A program made the position numbers and the translations under genes. From a virus, in IMG/VR virus record IMGVR_UViG_3300048597_000667, positions 1-40,152 of that record: a DNA stretch of 40,152 nt. One strand, written 5' to 3'. The notes beneath the pieces were generated by a model. That model was not told the DNA's origin. It worked only from the letters and a program-made list of their open reading frames with translations, and made no database searches. Every line of letters starts with the position of its first letter. Position 1 is the stretch's first letter. Below, one piece after another: positions 1 through 6,527 of the stretch.

Positions 1-255
1 CTATAAATATTGGGTGGCTAGAGTCCCCGATCTACCTACCGTGCCAACGGCTGTCCGAGTGTTGACAATCTCTCCCCGCTCACTGATACGCCCTCGAAAT
101 TCTAGCGGGCCATTAAGTAGTCCGCCGACAATCTCGACCTTGAACCACAGTGGTTTATTCTTAGGCGCCGCGGAGAGGTCCAGCTTTTTCCACTGTCCGC
201 GACGGGTGTGTCGCCACTCAATCCCGAGAACGTCTGTCCAAGCTTCCTGGCTCAT
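1..255 (-). CDS. Hypothetical protein, last gene of leftward operon
   Basis: A complete 84-residue frame, ending in TAG at the window edge. Its ATG overlaps the integrase stop in an ATGA arrangement (252-255), so it is translationally coupled to int and is very probably real. The protein is basic at the N-terminus, with no signal peptide, membrane segment or motif I recognise. It lies between int and the expected left attachment site, where small accessory genes are common. No function is assigned. Confidence 0.6.
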   Translation of the reverse strand: MSQEAWTDVLGIEWRHTRRGQWKKLDLSAAPKNKPLWFKVEIVGGLLNGPLEFRGRISERGEIVNTRTAVGTVGRSGTLATQYL

Positions 256-1271
256 TCTGGCGGCTCCACGATTCTCAATTTACGGCTGTACGTTCGGTGC
301 ATCTTATCAGACCGATGCCCCGCATCCTGCCTCTTCTGGTCACTGTAGCCCGAGGCCTTGAGGTCATGGTAGGTGAAGCGCTCCCCGCCCTGGGCTACCC
401 AGTCCCGCATCGCCCGGCCCCAGGCTGTCTGGAAAGCGTTCTGACGGATCGGCAGGCCTCGCTTGTTGTGGATCAGGAATACCCCACCGATCGGGCTGGG
501 CGCCTTCGGATTGTACGCCGCGCACATTTCCAGCGCGGCCTTGAGCCGTGGCGTGATTGCAGTAATTTCACCCTCCGAGCCTTTCGACCGGGATAGGCGC
601 AAACCCTCTGGCAAAATATCTGACTTCTTGAGCTTTGAAACTTCCCCCCAGCGACCACGACATAGGTAAGCAAGCTCCATGAAGAGGGGTATATAACCGG
701 TGGTGGTTGCCTTAAAGGCCGCGAACTCCGCTTGAGTGACATATCTGGTCCTCGCTTCCTGTTTGTTCAATTCGACCCCGACGCAGGGGTTCTCGGGCAC
801 GTGTTCGTAGCGATTCAGTGCCCAGTTCCAAGCGGCCTTGAGGTATTGCACCTGGCGATTCGCGGAGATCGGCGCGTGATACTTGTCCAGGTACTTCTGG
901 ATCGCGGTGCGCTTGATCTTGACCAGCAGCGCGCCGCCGAACGGCTTTCCATTGGCCATCGGGTAGGCCAGCAGGATCGATCGATACCCCTCGTAATCCT
1001 CCCGGGTGCGTGGTTTCAGGGCCTTGAACTTCGGGCTGGCGTGGTACTCGCTGAGCAGCCAGCGAAGCGTGTTGTTCTCCTGGCGCGTCTCGCGCTCGTA
1101 GGCCTCGTACACCTGCGCCACCGTGGAGTCGGTAGGGCAGAGGTTCACTTCCTTGCCGTACTTCCTGGCGCCGTTCTCCATGCCCAGATAGGGCCGGTAA
1201 ATAAAACCGTATGTTCGCCGGTAGACAAATTTGGGCAATGCGGCATTGATACGGCGGCGGGTGCGGCTCAT
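252..1271 (-). CDS. int: Phage integrase, tyrosine recombinase
   Basis: A 339-residue tyrosine recombinase that would catalyse site-specific integration and excision of the prophage, presumably at the tRNA-Arg whose 3' end lies at the right end. An N-terminal arm and core-binding SAM-like region (about 60-170) precede the catalytic domain. Visible active-site elements are Arg in the RWGEV motif near 208, His302 in YHDLK, His319 in AGHRS and the nucleophile Tyr328. The usual HxxR box reads HDLK, with Lys at 305, a variant I recall from a subgroup of phage integrases. The ATG overlaps the upstream DUF4224 stop (ATGA, 1268-1271). As last-but-one gene of the leftward operon, it sits where lambda int sits relative to pL. 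Confidence 0.95.
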   Translation of the reverse strand: MSRTRRRINAALPKFVYRRTYGFIYRPYLGMENGARKYGKEVNLCPTDSTVAQVYEAYERETRQENNTLRWLLSEYHASPKFKALKPRTREDYEGYRSILLAYPMANGKPFGGALLVKIKRTAIQKYLDKYHAPISANRQVQYLKAAWNWALNRYEHVPENPCVGVELNKQEARTRYVTQAEFAAFKATTTGYIPLFMELAYLCRGRWGEVSKLKKSDILPEGLRLSRSKGSEGEITAITPRLKAALEMCAAYNPKAPSPIGGVFLIHNKRGLPIRQNAFQTAWGRAMRDWVAQGGERFTYHDLKASGYSDQKRQDAGHRSDKMHRTYSRKLRIVEPPE

Positions 1272-1495
1272 GAGAAATCTACGTCCTCGGCATTTTCCTT
1301 GAACAAGTATTTCTCTATAGCAGAAAGCGTGGTAATCGGCCTCTTTTTCGCATCGCGATCCCAGCGGATGCGGCGGTCATTCAGCCACTTGATCACCTGG
1401 CACTCCTGGCTGGCATTCAGGAACGCGCGCAGCTCGTCGTAACTGATAAGCGTGCTGGGGGGCCTGATCTGCGGATGGCGGAGGTGGTCGGTCAT
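1268..1495 (-). CDS. DUF4224-like small protein beside int
   Basis: A 75-residue protein. The ATG at 1495 was chosen because it overlaps the preceding stop (ATGA, 1492-1495); an ATG at 1525 would extend well into the upstream gene. The central stretch with YDELRAFLNASQECQVIKWL followed by a basic segment fits the DUF4224 family, commonly encoded immediately upstream of phage integrases. By position it could be an excisionase or recombination directionality factor, but that is inference; the family has no settled function that I can state. Confidence 0.7.
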   Translation of the reverse strand: MTDHLRHPQIRPPSTLISYDELRAFLNASQECQVIKWLNDRRIRWDRDAKKRPITTLSAIEKYLFKENAEDVDFS

Positions 1496-1788
1496 GCTTC
1501 CTCGCGTGGCTTGCTGTCTCTGCAATTATTCCTGTAGAAACCGAACTCCATCCCGCACACCCCGGCCATGTCTTCAGGTGGGTGAAACTTCATCTTGTGG
1601 CCCTTCGCGCACGGGTTGTATTCGTCCAGATCGTCGTCACTAAGGTCGCCAGCGGGTATAAAATGCACGCAATCATCACACCACTGCTCTGGCGGCTCCT
1701 TTGCAGTTCGGGCTCGCTCCCGCCGGGCCAGCTCCGCCAATAATTCATCGTCTCCATGTTCATGCAGGCTCAAGATTTGACTCCGCAT
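1492..1788 (-). CDS. Small Cys-containing hypothetical protein
   Basis: A 98-residue acidic protein. After an N-terminal helix rich in Glu and Arg it has cysteines in a CDDC pair and two later single cysteines plus one near the end, so it may bind a metal. The family is not recognised. It overlaps the DUF4224 gene by ATGA and follows the zinc-ribbon gene by a 6-base gap. The Shine-Dalgarno sequence is weak, so translation probably depends on coupling. Confidence 0.6.
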   Translation of the reverse strand: MRSQILSLHEHGDDELLAELARRERARTAKEPPEQWCDDCVHFIPAGDLSDDDLDEYNPCAKGHKMKFHPPEDMAGVCGMEFGFYRNNCRDSKPREEA

Positions 1789-1794
1789 CGTTCA

Positions 1795-2313
1795 TCAATA
1801 CGCAATGCCATTCGGGCATTCCTCGTCGGGTATCTCGTGCCACCGGATGCACCGGCGGTAGATGTTCTTTCCGTTCACGATATGCAGCCCTTCGGCATGG
1901 ACAGGGGTGCAGATCACCGGCCCGACTGGCTGGCCGTCTTCGCCCTCGTAGAACAGGACAACAATCTCTCCCGGCGCCGGCATGTTCGCCAGATCGTCGT
2001 TGTTTTTGGGGTAGTGCCAGCCGGGGGTGAGCCAGAGCCGCTTACAGATTTCCAGGTGATCCTGCGCAATTAGATGTAACTCTTTATTCATTGCCGCCGA
2101 TTCTTCGGGGGTAAGTTTTGGCAGTCGTGCGAACCCGAATGGATCGCGCTCCCGATTCCAGACTTCTAGTGGCGCTCCAGCCTTGCAATCAGCACACTCC
2201 AAAGCATCAACCTCTTCGTGGTCAATAATCCAGAAGTTAGAATCGAGGCGATTGCTGCCGCAGGAGGGGCAGGGATTCGGCGTAACTATGTATTGAGCGG
2301 CGGTCTCGGTCAT
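1795..2313 (-). CDS. Lar-like zinc-ribbon protein with C-terminal extension
   Basis: A 172-residue protein. The N-terminal 55 residues show CPSCG, then CADC about 25 residues on, followed by a WNRE motif. This is the layout of the Lar restriction-alleviation family (two CxxC pairs and a terminal WN). About 110 more residues follow, including an IRWHEIPDEE segment reminiscent of DUF551-type phage proteins. Lar proteins modulate type I restriction; whether this one does is unknown, since the ribbon alone is widespread. It starts inside the HTH gene's stop (ATGA, 2310-2313). Confidence 0.6.
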   Translation of the reverse strand: MTETAAQYIVTPNPCPSCGSNRLDSNFWIIDHEEVDALECADCKAGAPLEVWNRERDPFGFARLPKLTPEESAAMNKELHLIAQDHLEICKRLWLTPGWHYPKNNDDLANMPAPGEIVVLFYEGEDGQPVGPVICTPVHAEGLHIVNGKNIYRRCIRWHEIPDEECPNGIAY

Positions 2314-2561
2314 TTGGAAATCCCATCTTTTGGTTCTTCGGTTGGTGCTCTTTTTCCAGAAAGTAATTCACCGTTACCTGGCGCGCCGATAGTAGCCAGA
2401 GCAACAACCGCTGACCTGCGGAAATACTTCCGATTGCGGATTCTCACTGCCGGCGCAATGATTCCGTCACGCTCCCAGCGCCAAAGAGTTGTGGGTGTGA
2501 TGCCGCCCAAAAGGCGGCGCGCGTCTGTTGAAGAAATAAGCGGGTCATCGATTATGTCCAT
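2310..2561 (-). CDS. MerR/AlpA-like helix-turn-helix protein
   Basis: An 83-residue DNA-binding protein starting at the ATG at 2561, which has GAGGAA nine bases upstream; an ATG at 2588 would lie inside the upstream gene. Residues 10-50 (SSTDARRLLGGITPTTLWRW, then a KYFRR segment) form a winged HTH of the MerR/excisionase (HTH_17) type. By position in the integrase operon it is a candidate excisionase or transcription regulator, competing for that role with the DUF4224 protein. Confidence 0.75.
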   Translation of the reverse strand: MDIIDDPLISSTDARRLLGGITPTTLWRWERDGIIAPAVRIRNRKYFRRSAVVALATIGAPGNGELLSGKRAPTEEPKDGISK

Positions 2562-2565
2562 GTGG

Positions 2566-3417
2566 TTAGTTCCTCGGTGCGCTCGCAAGCTGCCCGTTTT
2601 TCCTCATTCGTTGTATTGCCAAAGCAGCGCTAATATTTTTCTTTGTAGTAACAAGGCGCGGGTGCGTATCCATTATGGAATCCCGCCATACCTTTGCGGT
2701 GCTATGCGGCAAACCTGGCCAGAAATTATTGTAAATAACGGTGTCGAATCGCTGTTTCCCGGCAAGGCTTCTATAGGATGTAAAGTAAGGATTCGCACGC
2801 TGGTTCATATATTCAAGTACGCTGCCAGCTAACTCCGGCGAAATAGCTTCACCCTCTCTAAAACCTTTTCCGCGCGCGTAGTGATCCGTCAATTCTTCAA
2901 ATAGTGCAGAGTAAAGGATTTGACCCCTGTGTTTTGAAATGTCCGGGGATCTGAGTTTTTGCTCGGCGATCAACTCCATGGCCCCGGCGCCTTCCCGGCC
3001 CCTCAACAGGTTAAAGGCGACCACGGTGTTATCCTTAAAAGCGGGCGAGTACATCAAGGCGCCCAGCATTGTCATCACTTCTTGCGAAAAGCCTGACATC
3101 ATATCCGCGAATACGACACCCACAGGCCTGTCATGCGGCCATGCTGCCAATATGTCCATCAAGTTCCCATGAATTGCGACCTTCCCCTCCGCTCTGATTT
3201 TTTTCACAACAGCCATATCAATATCTACTGCCAATAAGTTATTTGGGTTAAAGCCTTTGCTTACGGCCACCGGCCGATCGCTGTCATCTGACGCGGAAAG
3301 ATACAGCACGAGCGCATCCTTTTTATTTGGGACTCTCTTGGCGATTTCGTTCCAGCAACGCCGACGCCAGTTCCGCTTTTGGCCGGCCGCATAGTAGGTG
3401 TCGTGCTCACGCAACAT
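2566..3417 (-). CDS. Rossmann-like protein of unknown function
   Basis: A 283-residue protein. The ATG at 3417 was chosen because AAGGGA lies seven bases upstream; it overlaps the Avd-like gene's end by 11 bases. Residues about 30-115 alternate beta strands and helices like the first half of a class I methyltransferase: a hydrophobic strand with LYLSASDD, then LLAVDID (an acidic end of strand 2), then VVFADMMSGF. This suggests a nucleotide- or SAM-binding Rossmann fold, but I see no complete catalytic motif. There is no YxDD box or other reverse transcriptase motif. The base composition looks more AT-rich than the neighbours. It directly follows the diversity-generating cassette, so a role there is possible but unproven. 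Confidence 0.6.
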   Translation of the reverse strand: MLREHDTYYAAGQKRNWRRRCWNEIAKRVPNKKDALVLYLSASDDSDRPVAVSKGFNPNNLLAVDIDMAVVKKIRAEGKVAIHGNLMDILAAWPHDRPVGVVFADMMSGFSQEVMTMLGALMYSPAFKDNTVVAFNLLRGREGAGAMELIAEQKLRSPDISKHRGQILYSALFEELTDHYARGKGFREGEAISPELAGSVLEYMNQRANPYFTSYRSLAGKQRFDTVIYNNFWPGLPHSTAKVWRDSIMDTHPRLVTTKKNISAALAIQRMRKNGQLASAPRN

Positions 3418-3844
3418 CGTCATTTCCCTTGCAGTACAGCGTGATTGCATCCAAATAGTCTTGTGGTATCGGCACTACATCTAACCGAATTCCCCTGAAG
3501 TAATCGCCCTCCGCAAACCCGCCGGCGCACCGACCAACCTCTTCGGCATTGCGGATAAGCGACTCGAACTGCGCAAAACTTTTGAATGCTTTGACCAGGC
3601 TGCCCATTCTCAGGCTCAGCTTTAATTCATCGATGGCCCACACCAGCTCCGTGACCCAGTGCGCTTGGCGCGATCTGTCACGCCAGGCGCGGTGGCATAT
3701 CCGCAGTACCTCGGCGGCTTGTGCCCGCATATCACTACCGATTGAATACTTGTGATAGCGCGCGAAGTCCCGAACGGCTGTCTCGATATCGACGAGCAGC
3801 CGCTCGGCTTTCTTCGCGATGTCCGGGAGCTGGTGTGGCTTCAT
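3407..3844 (-). CDS. avd: Avd-like accessory variability determinant
   Basis: A 145-residue helical protein. A central pattern with an FARYHKYSIG segment, a long amphipathic helix, a WAIDELKLSLR helix and a closing EEVGRCAGG motif matches the four-helix-bundle S23/Avd family. In diversity-generating retroelements, Avd is the basic partner that binds reverse transcriptase and template RNA and is needed for mutagenic homing. It lies 25 bases downstream of the second variable-protein gene on the same strand, the usual place for avd. The upstream region lacks a good Shine-Dalgarno sequence. A generic four-helix-bundle protein of the S23 type is the alternative, but the neighbouring variable repeats favour Avd. 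Confidence 0.8.
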   Translation of the reverse strand: MKPHQLPDIAKKAERLLVDIETAVRDFARYHKYSIGSDMRAQAAEVLRICHRAWRDRSRQAHWVTELVWAIDELKLSLRMGSLVKAFKSFAQFESLIRNAEEVGRCAGGFAEGDYFRGIRLDVVPIPQDYLDAITLYCKGNDDVA

Positions 3845-3869
3845 GTAAAAGACTCAGAAAACCAAAAAG

Positions 3870-4226
3870 CTACTGACCGGCGCGCACCGCACGGACGCAC
3901 GCGCGGTCGTAGCGGAGGGAGTCGTAGACAAGGCCGTAGGAGAAGAGCACGACCCAAACCGCCGCTTCGTTCCATGCAGTGGGCGTACTCGACCAGTACC
4001 AATTTGACTCGGTATCGGGAAAGACCTCTACATCAATCGCGGGCGCTTCGCGGGTGTGGTCCGCCAGCGAGAATAGCTCCTTGATGGTCGGCAGGCGCCA
4101 GCCTTCACCAAGCACCTTGAGCGCGTCCTCGTAGGTAACATCTTTGGCAAGCGTTTCCTTGGTCCAGGTGAGGCCGGTTTCATTATCGGTGATGGTGCCG
4201 TCTTCGTTCTGTGTAAATTGGGGCAT
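3870..4226 (-). CDS. DUF1566-type variable protein 2 (DGR target)
   Basis: A 118-residue protein starting at the ATG at 4226, preceded by GAGGAAACGACA; an earlier ATG at 4262 lacks that support. It is one DUF1566/Lcl-type C-type-lectin-like domain: an N-terminal GLTWTKE segment, then GEGWRLPTIKEL, then a WYWSST motif and a C-terminal variable segment closing in ACVRAVRAGQ. This fold is a typical target of diversity-generating retroelements, displaying variable side chains on a binding surface. There is no signal peptide, lipobox or tail-fibre domain. Its last 93 nt pair with the upstream paralogue in a way diagnostic of adenine mutagenesis. The ligand is unknown. Confidence 0.85.
   Translation of the reverse strand: MPQFTQNEDGTITDNETGLTWTKETLAKDVTYEDALKVLGEGWRLPTIKELFSLADHTREAPAIDVEVFPDTESNWYWSSTPTAWNEAAVWVVLFSYGLVYDSLRYDRACVRAVRAGQ
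3872..3964 (-). repeat. DGR variable repeat, copy 2
   Basis: A 93-nt block covering the end of the second variable gene. Compared with 4265-4357 it has 15 differences, all in first or second positions of nine codons whose third base is C or T in both copies (for example CGC/GAC, TCC/GGC, TAC/CTC, CTT/TAT). The first 32 plus-strand nt, which encode the C-terminus and the stop end, are identical and GC-rich, as expected of an initiation-of-mutagenic-homing region. Confidence 0.85.
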
Positions 4227-4262
4227 TGTCGTTTCCTCTGGGTTGGATTCAAAAAGACACAA

Positions 4263-4676
4263 TTACTGACCGGCGCGCACCGCACGGACGCACGCGTCGT
4301 CGTCGCGGCGGCCGCTGCAGACATAGCCGAGGCCGAAGAGCACGACCCAAACCGCCGTGTCATTCCATGCGCACTCGGTGCTGGTCCAATACCAGGTGCT
4401 TTTCGTGTCGGGGTATTTTTCAACGTCAATAGCCGGATTATGACGGGAGAGGTCGAGCAGGGACTCCAGCTCAAACCGGGTTGGCAACCTCCATCCTTCG
4501 CCAAGAGCCTCAACTGCTGCCAAGGCTGCTTTGTAGTCGACCTCCTTCCCGTCCAAAAGCGTGTCGCTCCATTCGAGCTCGTCAACGACTTGCGCGACAG
4601 AGGCCGCCTGCTTTTCCGCTGGCCGGATGGTGATATGGACCGAGTCTCCTACAGAACTGACTTCGATTTGATTCAT
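4263..4676 (-). CDS. DUF1566-type variable protein 1 (DGR target)
   Basis: A 137-residue protein starting at the ATG at 4676, with CGAGGAAACACC just upstream, the same leader type as its paralogue; an ATG at 4715 overlaps the HNH stop but has no such site. Residues 1-45 form a short unrelated leader, then come GEGWRLPTRFELESL, a WYWTST motif and a variable C-terminus ending ACVRAVRAGQ. It is paralogous to the next gene through the DUF1566 domain, but the N-terminal parts have diverged while the C-terminal block is homogenised. It carries no export signal, so it acts in the cytoplasm unless released by lysis. Confidence 0.85.
   Translation of the reverse strand: MNQIEVSSVGDSVHITIRPAEKQAASVAQVVDELEWSDTLLDGKEVDYKAALAAVEALGEGWRLPTRFELESLLDLSRHNPAIDVEKYPDTKSTWYWTSTECAWNDTAVWVVLFGLGYVCSGRRDDDACVRAVRAGQ
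4265..4357 (-). repeat. DGR variable repeat, copy 1
   Basis: Counterpart of 3872-3964. Upstream of the block the two genes differ at silent third positions as ordinary paralogues do; inside it no third position differs at all. That boundary places the 5' limit of recent homing near the codons for the AVWVV segment. Nine codons are inferred to be AAC or AAT in the missing template. Confidence 0.85.
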
Positions 4677-4711
4677 GGTGTTTCCTCGTGAAAGTGAACG
4701 TTGTGGATTGT

Positions 4712-5515
4712 TCATGCGCGAGCCCTCTGGTTCGCCCTGGTCACGAGCTCCGCTGTCAGGATCGCGGCCTTGCGCGCCTCGCCGGTCGTCTCGTTCATTT
4801 TGGTTTTGTTCATGTACTGCAATGCTGCCCGCGGCACGCAGCGCAGGTTTTCGATCTGGACGTTGGCCCTGTCGCCATCGAGGAACACGACTGCATGACC
4901 TTCTGGTATCGGGCCGTTGGCGGCTTCCCAGATCAGGCGGTGCTCAAAAGCCCACCGGCGCGCAGGCATCAGCGAGGGGTCGTCTGTGACTTTGCGCTCC
5001 ATGTAACCATCCTTGCTGATTCGGGTGGATCCGATGGGCACATAATTTCGAGCCAGGTGCGGTGGCCTACCCTTCTTGAATCGCGTCTCTGCAGACCTCC
5101 CGCCCGCCTGCCATCCCTTCACACCCTTGTTTGGCGGCACCTGCCCGGGCTGAAACTGCCCTGTTCGGCCGCATTTGACGCCGTGGTTTTTGGTCAGGGC
5201 GTACAGCTGTTTTCTGGTGTAGCTGGTGCCGAATTCCTTGTTGAGCAAGTGCAACACGTCCGTCAGCGGCATTCTCGGGTATGCGTCCTTGATGAATTCA
5301 AAGTGCGCGGCCGTGAACAAGCGTAACGCGCCCTTCTTCGTGCCAGGCTTTCTGCCAGAGCGAATGCCCTCGCGCCGCAGCGTGCTTTTGATTCCCGTCA
5401 CGGTGCGTTGCTGGCCCCACCTAACGTTGAATGCTGCGGTCAGCTCTGCGCACGACATCGAGGCGCAATGCTCACGCAACCAGGAGACCTGCTTGGCGGT
5501 GTAGGGCTGCCTCAT
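4712..5515 (-). CDS. HNH endonuclease with N-terminal HTH-like region
   Basis: A 267-residue protein. The N-terminal half has two stretches resembling sequence-reading helices (residues about 5-50 and 70-110, the latter with YTRKQLYALTKNHGV). A basic linker precedes a C-terminal HNH domain: a WAFEHRLIWE segment supplies His, followed by IPEGHAVVFLDGD and NLRCV, giving the H-N-N pattern of phage and homing HNH nucleases (HNH_3). It probably cuts DNA, as a free-standing homing endonuclease or for phage purposes. The ATG overlaps the preceding stop (ATGA, 5512-5515). Confidence 0.85.
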   Translation of the reverse strand: MRQPYTAKQVSWLREHCASMSCAELTAAFNVRWGQQRTVTGIKSTLRREGIRSGRKPGTKKGALRLFTAAHFEFIKDAYPRMPLTDVLHLLNKEFGTSYTRKQLYALTKNHGVKCGRTGQFQPGQVPPNKGVKGWQAGGRSAETRFKKGRPPHLARNYVPIGSTRISKDGYMERKVTDDPSLMPARRWAFEHRLIWEAANGPIPEGHAVVFLDGDRANVQIENLRCVPRAALQYMNKTKMNETTGEARKAAILTAELVTRANQRARA

Positions 5516-5745
5516 TTCGTGTCATCGAGGCCGAGCATGGCCGGGGCAGTCCCGCCGCATTCCCTCTGGATACGGAAGGCCTCCAGTGCCAGCTTGGCGT
5601 TGCCGACGATTTCCCGGGCCACGTTGGCCACGGCCTTGCCGCGCTCTATCTCCTGCTTCAGCTCGTCGCCCGCCAGGGATTCATCGCCCAGGCGCTCCAG
5701 CTGTGCGAACAAATGGTCGTTCAGGTCTATAAGTTTGTTCTTCAC
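5512..5745 (-). CDS. Small helical phage protein
   Basis: A 77-residue protein read from a GTG at 5745 that overlaps the previous stop as GTGA; an ATG at 5787 would overlap that gene by 46 bases. The LIDLNDHLFAQLERL start, followed by an acidic helix and a KLALEAFRIQ helix, resembles a conserved phage family seen in many prophages, whose function is unknown to me. It appears wholly alpha-helical, with no membrane segment. Confidence 0.7.
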   Translation of the reverse strand: MKNKLIDLNDHLFAQLERLGDESLAGDELKQEIERGKAVANVAREIVGNAKLALEAFRIQRECGGTAPAMLGLDDTK

Positions 5746-6059
5746 CTGCTGGCCCTCAAATACTGCGACCAGTGCTGGCCAAACCATGATCTGAAAGCCC
5801 TATAGAAATGCTCGACGTCGGCATAGCCGCATTCACTGGCCAGCCGCTTGGCGTTGATGTTAGGGCGCTCTGCAACTGCAGCCTCGACACGGCGTTTCTT
5901 TTCTGCTTTCACCAGCGCTTCCAGCGTGGTGCCTTCCTCGCGCAATCGGCGGCGCAGGGTCGTGCTGCTCATTTGCATGTGCTGCATGACGTCTGCGGTG
6001 TAGTTCCGGCGCAGGGTAGCGAGGGCAAGATAATCAGCGACTCGTTGCGTGGTCGTCAT
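5742..6059 (-). CDS. AraC-like helix-turn-helix protein (left operon)
   Basis: A 105-residue protein. The ATG at 6059 overlaps the stop of a tiny upstream gene (ATGA, 6056-6059). It consists of little more than an AraC-type DNA-binding domain: first HTH with MSSTTLRRRLREEGTTLEAL, linking helix KAEKKRRVEAA, second HTH with AKRLASECGYADVEHFYRAF and a closing WSQY. No ligand-binding domain is present. It probably regulates phage or host transcription. A second protein of the same design lies in the right operon (10383-10745). Confidence 0.8.
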   Translation of the reverse strand: MTTTQRVADYLALATLRRNYTADVMQHMQMSSTTLRRRLREEGTTLEALVKAEKKRRVEAAVAERPNINAKRLASECGYADVEHFYRAFRSWFGQHWSQYLRASR

Positions 6060-6175
6060 AAAGCGACCCACCCGACGACCACGGCAGCAACTGCCATCAC
6101 CATCACTGCCCGAATAAATACCAGCGCAACGTGCTCGCATTCGCAGGGGGACAGACTGTGTCGCTGGAACTTCAT
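6056..6175 (-). CDS. Tiny membrane protein, 39 residues
   Basis: It starts MKFQRHSLSPCECEHVALVF and ends in a hydrophobic Val/Ala-rich helix. The ATG overlaps the upstream stop and its stop overlaps the next start, both as ATGA, so it sits exactly in a gap between two coupled genes. One transmembrane helix (about residues 16-38) follows a short polar segment with a CxC pair. Small early membrane proteins of phages can act in exclusion or host takeover; no function is assigned here. Confidence 0.6.
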   Translation of the reverse strand: MKFQRHSLSPCECEHVALVFIRAVMVMAVAAVVVGWVAL

Positions 6176-6387
6176 ACCAACCGCACCCCGCGCTGGCGCT
6201 CCATGAGCTGCAGGTGGTTGTGGCGTTCGGCGTGGGCGATCAGCGTACGGCGCCGGTAGGCCTCGGCCTTTTCCCGCACCTGCTCTTCGCTGTATCCGAA
6301 GAACGTGCCGTCAGCGGTGGTGAGCTGGTGCCAGGTGGGGCTGATTTGCCGGTGCCCGATGATGACCGGCTTGCGTCGAGTGTTCAT
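6172..6387 (-). CDS. Small basic hypothetical protein
   Basis: A 71-residue protein. The ATG at 6387 overlaps the previous stop (ATGA, 6384-6387); an ATG at 6405 would overlap more. It is rich in Arg and His, has an HQLTTADGTFFGYSEEQV stretch, then a helix ending in RQRGVRLV. No family recognised. It is the second gene from the leftward promoter. Confidence 0.6.
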   Translation of the reverse strand: MNTRRKPVIIGHRQISPTWHQLTTADGTFFGYSEEQVREKAEAYRRRTLIAHAERHNHLQLMERQRGVRLV

Positions 6388-6527
6388 GCGGCCTCCCTTG
6401 CCCACTGTTCGCAGTGCGCGTCGGTAGCGGCCTTGATGTCGAATGTTTTGGGATCACCTGGAAGCGGGTAGTAGTCCGCATCGGTGACGATCAGGGTGAT
6501 GGGTATCTGCAGAAGGTTGTTGTTCAT
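6384..6527 (-). CDS. First gene of leftward operon, 47 residues
   Basis: It reads MNNNLLQIPITLIV at the start and ends EQWAREAA. A strong ribosome site (GGAGCAGGG) lies just upstream of the ATG at 6527, about 27 bases after the predicted transcription start. It occupies the place of lambda N but is not arginine-rich, so it is not an N-type antiterminator by sequence. Function unknown. Confidence 0.6.
   Translation of the reverse strand: MNNNLLQIPITLIVTDADYYPLPGDPKTFDIKAATDAHCEQWAREAA

Noticed and set aside
2566-3417. Could the gene after avd be the missing DGR reverse transcriptase?
   Set aside because: No YxDD-type catalytic box, no palm-domain order of motifs; FADMMSGF is not equivalent and the fold pattern looks Rossmann-like.
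4028-4691. Long alternate frames over the DUF1566 genes
   Set aside because: They are out-of-frame shadows with Arg/Pro/Ser-rich translation; the DUF1566 frames have ribosome sites and family motifs.
6384-6527. First leftward gene as lambda N
   Set aside because: The right position, but the protein is not arginine-rich and no boxB-like hairpin was identified.
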